Positions 47,500-59,651 are shown, counted from the first letter of the stretch. The stretch is 64,000 bases of DNA from Wyeomyia smithii (GCF_029784165.1 NC_073696.1:82086220-82150219), one strand, 5' to 3'. A program made the numbers and translations. The notes: generated by a model from the letters alone, not told the origin.

Positions 47500-49055
47500 T
47501 CGTTCGACACGACGTCAGAAATTATCACTTTGATGAAACGTATATTTAACACTATGAGCCACTCCGGCACTCTCTTCACCACGATGTCGGTGGGGGAATG
47601 CGCCAAAAGTTTTGGATCTGATCGTCTTGATTCAACCGGCGCACGAGCCATACTGAATGAACTTTTCCATTCGCCCCGGCCATATATTCCACAGTAGCGG
47701 TCTGGTACAAATATCAGCAAAGCTATTGTGCACTGAAAGCTCGAATCAGTAAAGCACACAAACGCTGCGCTGTGGCTGCGCCTCTAGCTTTACCACTACG
47801 ACTGCAGTGAGTGCTGATTTGATGGGTAGCGGAGCGCTGTAAGATTCGCAAGTTTTATAAAGAGTGAATTAGTGAAGCTATCAAATGAATCTGCATATGC
47901 CAGAGGCACACGTTTTTAATAGTTTTCATATTTGATATGAAATTTGTTTTACTATGATGAAATGTCTTATTGTCACAAATATCAGCTTATTCTGCCAGCT
48001 TAGCAAAGCCAAAGAAATAGAAATTTTTTCTATTTGAATTAAATTTTACAGGCCTTGTGAAGCGACGCAGGTTTAGATAACTATCTTCATTTTATTCTAC
48101 CAAGGCTTAATTATACTTCATTTCATATGCAACTAGTTCGTCGTTGTGGCTCAGTGAAGATGGAAGTGCATGTTTGAAAAATATAAAATTTCATGTTTGG
48201 TAGACTATACCGATTGGATCAGTGTATGTAAACTATATTGAACCCGTAATGCAAATACTGATTGCTTTTTACAACTTTACGGAATGTGATAATAAATCTG
48301 TCGTTGGAAGCTGAAATGAATAATACTTCTAGACATGATAACTCTCACTACTATATTCTTACTACATGGTGGATATTGAAAAAAAAATAAGCTCATTTCT
48401 ATAACGCAGACATCAGCAGTGAAAAACTAACATCCTTAGAGGCTGTCGACATTCCACGTGGACAAGTAAATCATTATTTTAGATTCCCAGCCTCCCACGT
48501 ATATAGCCGTAGACATTGACAGAACCACAATAATAATTACAAATTAAGCCAAACAAGCATCAAAAGATCAGAAAAGAAAATGAGGAGAAATTGAATCTAA
48601 ATTAGGCTGTTTATGGTTACGAATTTGAAGAGACTTTTTCATAAACAATAATTTTGAAAGCTGCTGGAATGTCAAAATCATAGCCTCACGATAAGATATC
48701 AAGGACCTTTTCAGGCAAATTTTCGTCATAAATTTCGCGTTGCAGTAAAAATTTCAGTTCTCGACCGAAATTTTTTTGTATGTGTTTTGGAGGGTTTTAT
48801 CTCAAAACTAGAGTTTTTGCTTGAAAAAGTAATTTTTGAAAGATCACGTTTGGGTAACTTATAAACAATTTTTTTGAAAGTCAAAATTTTCTACAAAAAT
48901 ATTATAAATAACACAACCTTTCAATTTAGGGTTAACACCTTGACTTTTGCAACATCGATTTTTTGGAACACCCGGCTGTGTAGTCCAGAAGGAACCGACA
49001 GAAATATATTAACAAATTATGCTTTGAAGGACTGACTGGCATAGACAACAAAAAA
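47500..49055. other. Non-coding DNA
   Basis: A 90-codon minus frame (47759-47487) lies upstream of the candidate gene and shows no recognised motif. The remainder is AT-rich. Confidence 0.35.
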
Positions 49056-49511
49056 ATCATTCGCTTCTCTGCTACCGTTGCGATAGGAAGCATTTGAGCA
49101 CAGCTCCGTTATTCTTTGCTCGCTCGAACAAACAATACCGTTTGGTGCGCGCGTGGCTTGTTTTTTTCGGTATAGTGAAGTATACAATAGACGTCCAGCA
49201 GTCGAAGCAAATTCTCGCGCCGCCGGGCGCTGGTTACTTCTTGTGGCACAGAAGACTGTGCATTGTCTCCAGACGATACACGTGCTACTTGTGTTTTCGG
49301 TACCGATACTGGAGTCAAATCAAAAGCCGTTCAGTAGTTGGAGCAAACCCCCCGCGCCGCTGGGCGCCGGCTATACCCTAGCGGTGTGGTTACTGTGCAT
49401 TGTGTGTAGACGGAAAATTGTTTTCACATTTTACAAAAATTATTTGACCCCCCCCCCCTATATACGCATATTTATAGTTTGCGTGCGGTAGAGCAGAACG
49501 CTCCCGCAAAA

Positions 49512-50513
49512 ATGGACAACATCCAGATGAAACTATTCCTGGATGTGGAAACAAATGGGGAAGAGGTTGAAATCTCCCCCTGCAGTTCCCCCCTGCCTTC
49601 CCCTGTACCTTCCCCTGTACCTAGCCCAGTACCGAAGGTCCCGATACGGGCAAAAGCTTACCCAGATACCGCTGGCGGTCAATTCGTAGTCTTCTTCAGG
49701 CCAATTAAAAAGCCATTGAATATTTTTCAAATCGGCAAGGACCTGGCAAAAAATTTTTCGGACGTCACTGAAATTACGAAAGTGAGACCGAACAAACTGC
49801 GAGTTGTCGTGAACAGCTTGAAGCAAGCAAACGCAATTGCTTGCCACGAGCTCTTCACGAGAGAGTATCGCGTGTACATCCCTGCCAAGGATGTAGAAAT
49901 CGACGGTGTGGTCACCGAAGGGAATCTCACTGTCGAAGACATTTTGCGTTACGGGGTAGGCTGTTTCAAGAACCCCCTGATGCAAAGTGTAAAGGTGCTG
50001 GATTGCAAGCAATTGCATTCAGTATCAATCGAAGAAGGGAAGAAGAAATTCTTTCCTTCGGAGTCCTTTCGAGTGACATTTGCCGGATCCGCACTGCCGA
50101 ACTACATCCGTTTGGACAGGGTTCGTCTACCTGTACGCCTGTTTGTGCCGCGGGTCATGCACTGCCAAAACTGCAAGCAGTTGGGTCATTTAGCCACCTA
50201 CTGCTGCAACAAGGCACGCTGCAGCAAATGCGGAGGGAATCACGTTGAGACCGCTTGCTGTGAGGAAACTGAAAAGTGCCTTTATTGCGGTGGTCCCCGG
50301 CATGACCTTTCGGCGTGTCCCGCGTACAAACAGCGCGAGGAAAAAATTAAGCGTTCCCTTAAGGAACGATCAAAGCGCTCTTTTGCAGAAATGCTTAAGA
50401 GGGCTGAGCCACCCTCGACAGGAAACATCTTTTCCTTTTTGCCAACCGATGAGGGTACATCTGACGATCCCGTCGAAGGGTGTTCTTATGCCATGCCAGA
50501 AGGATCAAGGTAG
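49512..50513 (+). CDS. LINE ORF1 protein with zinc knuckles
   Basis: Open to TAG 50513; ATG 49512 (MDNIQMKLFLDVETNGEEVE) is preferred over the upstream alternative start at 49479. After a Pro-Ser-rich segment (SPVPSPVPSPVP) comes a domain with FVVFFRPIKKPLNIFQIGKD and RYGVGCFKNPLMQ. Then come zinc knuckles: CQNCKQLGHLATYC (C-x2-C-x4-H-x4-C), CSKCGGNHVETAC and CLYCGGPRHDLSAC. It ends in a basic KR-rich tail. ORF1 proteins coat the LINE RNA. Intact over ~333 residues. Confidence 0.8.
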   Translation: MDNIQMKLFLDVETNGEEVEISPCSSPLPSPVPSPVPSPVPKVPIRAKAYPDTAGGQFVVFFRPIKKPLNIFQIGKDLAKNFSDVTEITKVRPNKLRVVVNSLKQANAIACHELFTREYRVYIPAKDVEIDGVVTEGNLTVEDILRYGVGCFKNPLMQSVKVLDCKQLHSVSIEEGKKKFFPSESFRVTFAGSALPNYIRLDRVRLPVRLFVPRVMHCQNCKQLGHLATYCCNKARCSKCGGNHVETACCEETEKCLYCGGPRHDLSACPAYKQREEKIKRSLKERSKRSFAEMLKRAEPPSTGNIFSFLPTDEGTSDDPVEGCSYAMPEGSR

Positions 50514-50866
50514 AGGAGAATCATTAACTCTCCTAATCTTTCTCGCAAAGGTCGCAAGATAACCCCTAGCGGAATGACCAATAAGCCAACACAAAAAGGA
50601 AGCGGTGAAGAAATGCCGAAGCAAACACCTCCCGGTTTTAACTTCAAATCAAACCAGGAGTATCCACCGCTTCCCGGGGCACCAAAAACCCCTCGTGCAT
50701 CCATTTCTCGATCAGAGGATAAAAAAGAAACAGGGTTTATAAATTTCTCTGATATTGTGGACTGGATATTCAAAACATTCAACATAACAGATCCCCTTAA
50801 AATCATTCTTCTTGCCCTTCTCCCTACAGTGAAAACATTTTTGAAGCAACTAGCAGCAACTTGGCC

Positions 50867-51748
50867 CCTCATTTCAGCTATCTTTCGATGACTAATACGG
50901 CGAAAGAGGTTAGGAATTTTATCACTGTATTACAGTGGAATTGCAGAAGTATCATCCCCAAGTTCGATCTATTTTCTCATTTGATAAACACATACAATTG
51001 TGATGCGTTTGCGCTCTGTGAGACTTTTCTTAATTCAAATGACCAACCCAATTTCCACGATTTTAACATAATTCGTCGAGACCGAAACTCACACGGTGGA
51101 GGGGTACTTTTAGGGATCAAAAAGTGCTATTCCTTTTTCAGAATCGACCTCCCCTCGCACTCGAATATTGAAGTCGTTGCCATTCAAACGAATATGAATG
51201 GAAAGGACCTTTGCCTTGCTTCGATTTATATCCCTCCATCCGTGCGAATTGAACAGAGGCAACTTTCTGATATAGCAGAATTGCTTCCCGCACCTTTTTT
51301 GATATTGGGAGATTTTACCTCCCACTGTTTGCAATTGGGGTTGCATTACGACGACGTCCGATCTTCTTTAATCTGTAACTTGATCGACGACTTCATTATG
51401 ACACTTTTAAATACTGGGGAAGCGACACGTGTACCTAATCCTCCAGCTCGTGAAAGCGTGCTTGACCTATCCCTTTCCTCGACATCACTAGCGTTAGATT
51501 ACCGGTGGAAAGTAATCAATGATCCCCACGGTAGTGATCATCTTCCAATCGTTATCTCAATTGCTAATGGTTCAACTCCCCCGGATCCAATCAATATTTC
51601 ATACGACCTTACTCGTAATATTGATTGGAAGTCATATGAGACGATCATAATGGAATCCATCGAGTCTCACGAGGAACTTCCTCCGGAGGAAGAATACGCG
51701 TTCCTTTCTGGCTTGATCATCGACGTCGCGACCCAAGCTCAGACGAAG
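50867..51748 (+). pseudogene. LINE ORF2 endonuclease domain, part 1
   Basis: Reads VLQWNCRSIIPKFD (start of APE-type endonuclease), FALCETFL (catalytic E), LGDFTSHCLQLG (GDFN motif with Thr replacing Asn) and GSDHLPIV (catalytic SDH). The open frame is cut by the DNA transposon at 51749 after AQTK. Confidence 0.75.
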
Positions 51749-52983
51749 CCCAAGCAGCAAAACATGTTTCTAATTATGAACTTTGTGCATCACAGCAACA
51801 AATTCTTATGCGAAACTAAGTTGCAGCTACATTTCATATTATACAACGACAAAAAAAGCGCAGGAGGTTGAGCTAACTGCAACATCTTCGTTGTTTCGAC
51901 ACAAGTTTCAAGAATGAAACAGCAATGTGTATGGTCTAATGCATGCAATTTGATAACAACATGATAAATCTAGCATCAAATTTAGTCAATATTAATGTTT
52001 AAGGAGAGTTCAACCGGAGTTCCTGGGCAGCTCGATAGAGCATCTTGCAAAACTTTTTGCAGACCGTAGTACCAATATTCACCACCGATACGTTCATCCT
52101 TCGATATTTCAATTTTATTTGGTGTTCCTACGAGCGTCATCGAGTTTTTGGGTAAAACATTATCAGGAATATAGCATTTTAAAATGGGAAAGAGTGGATT
52201 TAGTGCGTCGTGCTTTATTTGATGAGCTGTGGCCCAACTTTTCAACTCATTTCGAAACTCGTACATACACTGTTTTGGTTTTGAAATTTCCGGTAGTGTT
52301 ATTTCGGGTTGTGTTTTTTCATATTTATGCGGCATATATACCTTTTCTGATTCACCAATATAATAAATAGCTCATATATGAAGAAAAAAATATAATAAAT
52401 AGGTTGATCGGTGGTGATATATGATGTCAGCCTCGACTTGTTAGATGTTGATAAAGCTCTGGTATCTTCCCGAGCCCAGGGCGTGGACAGAGTACTAGCA
52501 CTTATTGAGTTGAAAGAACTATTTTCTTTTTCTTATAAAAACTTCCATTCCTTATCACTTTTTTCCATATGCCGCTCTGATGCCCACCTAAAACACTATT
52601 ACCTTCCATGGTAGACGTTGTTTAGAGCAAAAGTTGCTGTTACAAAACTTGCGAACACGACAGCAACTTTCAGAAGTATTATTTTGTGTTTGTTTTGTGT
52701 ATCTCGCAAGCATCACGTTGGCAACTTTTACACTCCGCCCACTAGATCTATCCAGTGAAAGTTAGATTTTCAAATGCCGTTTACACGTTTCAACAACAAA
52801 ACCAACATCGCGAATTACGTTGTTGGTGTTGAGTTTTTTGAAGCAGCGATGCAGCTTTAGTTGTTACTTGTATCTTAACAATTTCATCGTAGTAACAAAT
52901 AATGTTTCTTGAAACCTCAGAATTTCGGTAGTGTAACAAATTTTCGCAATTTATTTTTTATTATGTTTCAATTGTTGCTTGGG
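51749..52983. mobile_element. DNA transposon fragment with CCCAAGCARCAA ends inserted in ORF2
   Basis: Left end CCCAAGCAGCAAAACATG (51749 onward) and complement of the right end CCCAAGCAACAATTGAAAC (ending 52983) are inverted repeats. Joining AAG (to 51748) with CCG (from 52986), that is removing the element and a 2-bp AG copy, restores the LINE reading TKPIPGVTIRQRP. On the minus strand it codes for a fragment (52335-51982) with LKSWATAHQIKHDALNPLFP and EYWYYGLQKVL .. ELSLNINID, a block known from insect and cnidarian uncharacterised transposon-associated proteins. It stops there; the rest is absent. The superfamily is unknown. Confidence 0.65.
51982..52335 (-). pseudogene. Fragment of an uncharacterised transposon-associated protein
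   Basis: 118-codon frame on the minus strand. It starts MPHKYEKTQPEITLPEISKP and holds ELKSWATAHQIKHDALNPLF, DNVLPKNSMTLVGTP, the Gly-Gly-Glu-Tyr-Trp-Tyr motif and, at the end, SLNINID. I recall the same ordered blocks (WA-x-HNI, LP-x-D-x-RTLL-x-TP, GG-x-YWH-x-G, LNINIDGLPI) from predicted proteins in many insects. It is truncated before the GLPI part. Confidence 0.5.
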
Positions 52984-54172
52984 AGCCGATACCCGGGGTA
53001 ACGATTAGACAGCGTCCTCCCAACAAGTGGTGGGACAAAGAGTGCTCTGAACTGTACGCGCAAAGGTCCTCGGTGTATTTGGCCTTCCGAGAACACGGTA
53101 CTCTTGATCTGCTCCGAAAGTACGATGTACTGGATAGGCAGATGACGAGTTTAATCAAAGCAAAAAATGCGGATACTAGCGGCGGTTTGTAAACGCGTTG
53201 TCGAGGGAAACAGCAATGAGCACTCTTTGGGACACGGCCAGACGCATGCGGAATCGTAATGTTTCGAACAAGAGCGAGGAATATTCAGGCCGCTTGAAAC
53301 TCGATTTTGCCAAAAAGATCTGCCCGGACTCTGTACCGGAACAGAAAACCTTTCGCGACGCGTTTTCAGTAGCTACGGAAGAGCCTCCATTTTCGATGTT
53401 GGAATTTTCGATGGCTCTCCTCTCGTGCAACAATAAAGCTCCAGGGTTGAATAGAATTAAATTAAACTTGTTAAAGAATCTACCCGATTCTGCAAAAAGA
53501 CGCTTGTTGGACTTGTTCAACAAATTTCTTGAGTTAAACATTGTTACGCACGAGTGGAGGGAGGTCAAAGTGATTGCTATTCGAAAACCCGGAAAACCTG
53601 CCTCTGATCACAACTCATATAGGCCGATTGCTATGCTTTCTTGCCTTCGGAAATTAATGGAGAAAATCCTCTTACGGCTAGACAAATGGGTCGAAACAAA
53701 CGGTTTACTTTCAGATACTCAATTTGGCTTTCGCCGGGGCAAAGGAACGAACGATTGCCTAGCGTTGCTTTCTACTGAAATTCAACTCGCCTTTGCTCGA
53801 AAAGAGCAAATGGCTTCTGCATTCCTGGACATTAAGGGGGCTTTCGACTCTGTCTCTGTAGAAGTTTTAACCGAGAAACTTCATTCGCAGGGACTTTCAC
53901 CAAATTTGAATAACTTTTTGCTCAATTTGTTGTCAGAAAAGCATATGTATTTCTCACATGGTGATTCGACAACTTCCCGAATTAGTTACATGGGTCTTCC
54001 CCAGGGCTCATGTTTAAGCCCTCTCTTATACAATTTTTACGTCAATGACATCGATAAATGTCTTGCAAATTCATGCACGCTACGGCAACTTGCAGACGAT
54101 GGCGTTGTTTTTCCATTACTGCATTACTGCATGCTTTTGCATTACTGCAAGGACCATTGCAATATACCTTAG
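52984..54172 (+). pseudogene. LINE ORF2, linker and reverse transcriptase
   Basis: Resumes with GVTIRQRPPNKWWDKECSEL, a frameshift and stop near 53190, then a long open part: NNKAPGLNRIKLNLLKNLPD, YRPIAMLSCLRKLMEKILL, TQFGFRRGKGTNDCLALLST, AFLDIKGAFDSVSVEVL (first catalytic Asp), YMGLPQGSCLSPLLYNFYVN and LRQLADDGVV (catalytic ADD). After 54130 a duplicated CTGCATTACTGCATG-type stretch and a frameshift end this frame. Confidence 0.75.
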
Positions 54173-55057
54173 ACAATTTGTCTGAATAGGCTCTCAAGCT
54201 GGGTATCGAATTCTCCCCGGAGAAAACTGAGTTGGTCGTTTTTTCTAGGAAGCATAACCCAGCTCAGCTGCAGCGCCTACTATCGGGTAAAACGATCACT
54301 CAGGTTTTAGTTGCTAAATATCTCGGGGTCTGGTTCGACTCTAAATGCACCTGGGCTTGTCATATTAGGTATCTGACACGAAAATGCCAACAGAGGATTA
54401 ATTTTTTTCGTACGATTACCGGAACCTGATGGGGTGCTCACCCACCCATTGTCAGTTCTTGAGTACGGTTGTTTTTGCTTTCGCTCCGCTGCGAACACGC
54501 ACATTATAAAACTAGAGAGAATACAATATCGTTGTTTGCGTATTGCCTTGGGCTGCATGCAGTCGACCCATACGATGAGTCTTGAAGTGCTAGCGGGTTC
54601 CTTCCGTTGAACCATCGATTTTGGAATCTCTCTTATCGGTTGCTAATTCGATGCACAGTTATGAACCCATTAGTAATTGAAAATTTCGAGAGGTTGGTCG
54701 ACCTTCAATCTCAATCCAGATTTATGACTTTATATTATGACTATATGGCTCAAGATATTAACCCTTCTTCAAACGCTCCTTTCAATGGCGCACTTTTAGA
54801 TACTTCTAATAATGCTATATTCTTCGACACCACCATGAAACAAGACATTACTGGTATCCCGGTCAATTGCGACCGCAAGAGATCCCTAAGATTTTTTTCA
54901 ATAAATTCAAACATGTTAGTTGGGATAAAAGGTTTTACACTGATGGATCTAATCTAGATGAGTCCACTGGCTTCGGGGTTTTTCACGAAAATTTTACCGC
55001 GTCCTACAAACTCGATGCTCCTGCTTCCGTGTACGTCGCAGAACTTGCTGCCATTCA
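54172..55057 (+). pseudogene. LINE ORF2, thumb region and RNase H part 1
   Basis: Frames read KLGIEFSPEKTELVVFSRKH, AKYLGVWFDSKCTW, CQQRINFFRTITGT, a stop at 54429, NPLVIENFERLVDL and, after a frameshift near 54930, FYTDGSNLDESTGFGVFHEN (RNase H first Asp, TDGS) and YVAELAAIH (RNase H Glu). The MITE at 55058 interrupts it. Confidence 0.7.
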
Positions 55058-55660
55058 CTGCCTGTGATCGCATAATTGTAACATTCGACATTTTATGGAT
55101 TTCGTGCTTTTTATTGGGAAATGCTTAGAATAGTATGTACTTTTTACATCTGGAAAAATATGCTTATGTTTGTGTGAAAAAAGTCGTAAAAAATACCAAG
55201 TTGTTTTGTCACATAGCGTAAATAACCGCATAATTGTCACACTACTTAACTTTTTCAACTTTTTTGTCGAAAAAGTTTCCATCCAAATCCACATCTGCAT
55301 CCTTTGGAACTCGGAAGTTATTCTGGTCCGGTAACCAACCACCGGTGATCCGTTTCTGATGTTCAGCTCATGCTTGTTGAATACATGAAAAACTTCTTCT
55401 TCCATGTGATATATTCCAAAAGTAGCTTGAAAGTGACGGCATAAATGTATCATTGCAAAAATTTCAACTAATATGACTTCAAAAGTAATATTCAATGTAT
55501 ACATAGTGTAAAGTAGTGCTTTCTTCATGATACTAAGTTTAGTTAAAGTGTCTATTTGCGAGAATATATTAGTAACAATGCATTAAAGGTCAAAATATAA
55601 AAGTGCGAATTGCTCGAACAACCAATTTTGCAAATGTTACAAATATGCGATTATGGGCAG
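55058..55660. mobile_element. CTGCC-ended MITE (603 bp) in RNase H
   Basis: Inverted ends CTGCCTGTGATCGCATAATT.. (55058 onward) and complement CTGCCCATAATCGCATATTT (ending 55660), ~30 bp with few differences. TTCA flanks both sides (55054-55057 and 55661-55664). Removing the element and one TTCA restores AAIQYSLGIIETLP in RNase H, which fixes the boundaries. Non-coding; a minus frame at 55528-55055 is chance. Confidence 0.8.
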
Positions 55661-56250
55661 TTCAGTACTCTCTTGGGATCATCGAAACCCTACCCATAGA
55701 CCACTACTTCATCTTCACAGACAGTCTCAGTGCCATTGAGGCTCTGCGATCGATGAAGCCTGTGAAGCACACCCCGTATTTCCTGGGGAAAATATGGCGG
55801 TTTTTAAGTGCTTTAACAGATAAAAAATACCGGGTTACCTTAGCATGGGTTCCTTCTCATTGTTCCATTCCGGGCAATGAATAGGCTGACTCTTTAGCTA
55901 AGGTGGGTGCTATTGATGGCGATACTTATGATGAATACAATTGCTTATGATGAATTTTTCAGTATTTTGCGTCAGAGGACGCTCAAAAGTTGGCAAACAT
56001 CATGGGACACAGATGAACTGGGACGGTGGCTACATTCCATTTCTCCTAAGGTATCGACGAAAGCATGGTTCAAGGGGTTGGATGTAGGTCGGGACTTCAT
56101 TCGCGTGATGTCCAGACTTATGTCCAATCACTACACGTTAAACACGCATCTCTTTCGTATCTTGTGGAAACGTTCCCGTCAGGGACATTCTGGGAAGCGG
56201 GGATCTCCAGTACATGACACAGTTATACTGTTTTTTGAAAAATGCTGACA
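55661..56250 (+). pseudogene. LINE ORF2, RNase H part 2 and C-terminal tail
   Basis: Reads YSLGIIETLPIDHYFIFTDS with the catalytic Asp in TDS, LAWVPSHCSIPGNE with the His of the motif, a TAG after GNE, ADSLAKVGAIDGDTYD, then RTLKSWQTSWD and MSRLMSNHYTLNTHLFRI. Frameshifts follow, and the 3' UTR begins near 56250. Confidence 0.7.
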
Positions 56251-56594
56251 TTAAAATTTAAAATTATTTTGTCTATTTGTCAGAATACCACTATGCTGGA
56301 GACACGAAAACGAAGAGCCAACATCTATGTAAACACTTCAGACCAAAGCTGCGCCACATCACTGTTACTGTTCTACCAGTTGAAAAACAAAGTGCTAAAT
56401 AGTTTTAATTCAAAATTGTACCTCCCCTCCTCTAACCTTTAATCCCCACTAGCTCGTAGTCGGCCGCGAGAAATAAAAAAAATTGCCTCCCTCTTTCTCC
56501 TGCTAACTTAGACATAATAAGAATTGTATCTGGCTCAGTAAAGCATAAGATGTATCGTGCCGTGTCAAATAAACCAATTTAAACCTAAAAATAA

Positions 56595-56930
56595 ATAGAC
56601 AACAAAATCGACTCTTAAATGACTTTTTGCAAAACAGAATTGAGGGCTAAAAAAATAGCCAAAAATTAGCGCAAAATTCTTGAAATCAAAAAAGAAACCA
56701 TGAAATTACCAAAACAGAAATTGATCTCTAATAAGGTTGTAAACCGCTTGTAAAAATCACAAAAGAGACCAAAAAAAGGGATTCAATAGTTAGTTATTCT
56801 AGTTAGTCTAGCTTATGTGCAAGCTGGAAAAATTAAAATCAAAGGAGGGTTGTGTGCAAAGCCACGACCGCAAGGATGAAGTAGAATACTTTTACAAGAA
56901 AACCCGGCTGCTTGCGTGTCAGTCATTTTT
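56595..56930. other. AT-rich spacer
   Basis: No feature recognised. Confidence 0.3.
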
Positions 56931-59440
56931 TAATTTGTTGTTCAATTCAATATCGGATAAGTTACCGATCACATCTTGGCGTTATCACTGACAGTGCGAA
57001 TAAAGTATTCCTTGTGATAAAATAAACAGTGAAAAGCTGATTTAACACTCAAAACTAGACGGTTCATGTGTTGTCAAAATGAGACTTTTCATTGAATGCA
57101 TTCACTAGTGCCCGCTACCGCACAGAGACTGCATTTCACTAAAGTGCCTCACTGCATCAGCCGCTATCGATGCTAAGATCCGCTGCGACTAGTGCGCTAT
57201 CCATAGCCATGCCACAGTTGTGGCCGCTATACACTGCCATTGGTAACCACAGTCCCTGCATCAGCTGGCCCAGCTGCTATCGTTGCTGGGATCCACTGCA
57301 ACTAGTGCGCTATCAATTGCTACGCTACAGCTGTGGCCGCTTTCCGACATCGCTGGTATCCACTGCACTGCTAGTGCTGCTGCTAAGGGAGGACGACTGC
57401 TGTTGTCGCTGTCTAAAACTGTTGTGAGCGGCTTCGGCTGAAACAGGCTCTTATATAGGGATAAAAAACCTATCGATAGTAGTAGGAAATCATCGATAAC
57501 TATCGATAGCCATTTCAGTCGATATTTTTCATCTTATACAGACAAATAGCAAATTTAAAATGACAAGGTCTATGATTCTGTCGACCGTGCTTGGAAAGCA
57601 ATAATATTAACGACTAATCAGATCAGTCGAATTTTGCGCTTCAACAAGGATTGACCATTCTCAATAATAGTTGCTTGTCATGATTTGGACTTGATAATTT
57701 TTGAATTTTAATTATGCGAAAAATTATTTTTAATGCTGATTATGAAAGCTTTTCGGATGTTGTGCTCATGACTGAAGGAAAAGATAATTCAGTACGTTCT
57801 GAGACACGGAGATGAAACCAAATATATATCTGTTACAAATTTCTTGAAAGTGTAAATTGATTTAAGAGAAAATATTAACACTCCAATCAGGTTTTTGTTT
57901 CATCCTGAAAAGGACAATTTGTTGTTTAATTCAATGTCTGATAAGATGCCGATCACATCTTTGCGTTATCACTGGCAGTACAAATAAAGTTTTTCTTGGG
58001 GGAAAATAAACACTTTTCAAGTTTTTCAGAACGTTCTTTTCATTGGATGCATTTGCTGGTGTGCCTGCTATCGCTCAGAGACAGCATTTCACTAAAATGC
58101 CACACTGCATCAGCTGGCCCTGCTTATATTGATGCTGAGACCAACGTCAACCGCTGCGCTATCCCCGTTGCCACAGTAGTGGACGCTTCCGTTGCCATTG
58201 GTATCTGCTGCCCTTCATCACCCGGTTCTGCTATCGATGCTTAGACACGCTCCGCTATCCGTTGCCATACCACAGCTGTGGTCATTATCCGCTGCACTGC
58301 TACTGCTGCTATATCCACTGCACTGCTACTGCTGCTGCTAAGGGATGACTGCTGTTGTCGCAGTCTAGAATTATAATGAGCGGCTTCGGGTAAAACAGGC
58401 TCTTATATAGAGATCGATAGTCATATAAGTCGATATTTCCCATCCTTACTCTTATACAGACAAATATCAAATTTAAAATGACAAGGTCTATGATTCTGTC
58501 GACCAGCGTTGGGAAGCAATCATATTAACGACTAATCAGATCAGTCGAATTTTGCGCTTCAACAAGGATTGACCATTCTCAATAATATAGTTGCTTATCA
58601 TGTTTGGACTTAATAATTTTCGAATTTTAATTATGCGAAAAATTATTTTTTATGCTGATAATGAAAGATTTTCGGATGTTGTGCTCATGACTGAAAGAAA
58701 AGATAATTCAGTACGTTCTGAGACACGGAGATGAAATCAAATATATATCTGTTACAAATTTCTTGGAAGTGTAAATTGATTTAAGAGAAAATATTAACTC
58801 TCCAATTAGGTTTTTATTTCATCCTGGAAAGGACAATTTGTTGTTTGATTCAATGTCTGATAAGATGCCGATCACATCTTTGCGTTATCACTGGCAGTGC
58901 AAATAAAGTATTCCTTGGGGGAAAATAAACACTGAATAGTTTTTCAGAACGTTCTTTTCATTGGATGCATTTGCTAGTGTGCCTGCTATCGCTCAGAGAC
59001 AGCATTCCACTAAAATGCCACACTGCATCAGCTGGACCTATAGATGCTGAGACCAACGTCAACCGCTGCGCTATCCCCGTTGCCACAGTAGTGGACGCTT
59101 CTGTTGCCATTGGTATCCGCTGCCCTGCATCACCTGGTCCTGCTATCGATGCTAAGACGCGCTCCGCTATCCGTTGCCATACCACAGCTGTGCTCGTTGT
59201 CCGCTGCACTGCTACTGCTGCTGTATCCACTGCTGCTGCTGAGGGAAGACTGCTGTTGTTGAAGTCTAGAATTATAATGAGCAGCTTCGGGTGAAACAGG
59301 CTCTTATATAGGCCTAATAGCACATTTAAAATGGCAAGGTCTATGATTCTGTCGACCGTGCTTGGGGAGCAATCATATAACGACCAATCAGAGGCCGAAG
59401 TTTTCGTTTTGACAAGGCTTGACTATTTTCAATAGTACAA
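56931..59440. repeat. ~0.9-kb tandem repeat, about 2.6 copies
   Basis: The block ATTTGTTGTTNAATTCAAT .. GATCACATCTTNGCGTTATC occurs at about 56932, 57909 and 58829. The block AAGGTCTATGATTCTGTCGA occurs at about 57563, 58483 and 59336. Periods are therefore ~0.85-0.98 kb. Each unit has a (CTG)-rich part (CACTGCTACTGCTGCT), a TATA-like CTCTTATATAG in both readings, and AATAAA motifs. Copy 1 also has three TATCGAT motifs near 57470-57525. The third unit is truncated. Short frames here are not credible genes. Solo or tandem LTRs of an unknown LTR retrotransposon are a possibility. Confidence 0.7.
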
Positions 59441-59651
59441 TCGTTCGAAAAATAAAATTACAATTATCTGCATTTGGGAAGAATCTTAGAAGATTTTCCA
59501 ATCTATTGCTGCAAGAACGAAGGAAATCCATCGAATACTAACCGATTTATTAGCATTTGAAATTGGACATATTTTTCACTTTTTTCGGTTTTAGATTTTC
59601 ATTTCACATCCCTATGCAGCCGAACTTCCTGAGAGAAGTATTCTACTTCAA

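Larger units (their letters stand above)
49056..56595 (+). mobile_element. RNase H-bearing LINE (I/Loner/LOA-type), broken by two DNA transposons
   Basis: The order 5' UTR (from about 49056, with a C10 run at 49447-49457), ORF1, endonuclease, RT, RNase H and 3' UTR (to about 56595, AAATAAACCAATTTAAACC tail) is complete. It is interrupted at 51749-52983 and 55058-55660. RNase H after the RT restricts it to the I, Loner, LOA or related clades; I cannot choose firmly. ORF1 is intact but ORF2 is not, so it is no longer autonomous. Confidence 0.8.

Noticed and set aside
47487..47759. 90-codon minus frame upstream of the candidate gene
   Set aside because: It overlaps the proposed promoter and has no recognisable motif.
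58958..59323. Ala/Thr-rich minus frame in the 0.9-kb tandem repeat
   Set aside because: It arises from the CTG-rich repeat part and is broken in the other two copies.
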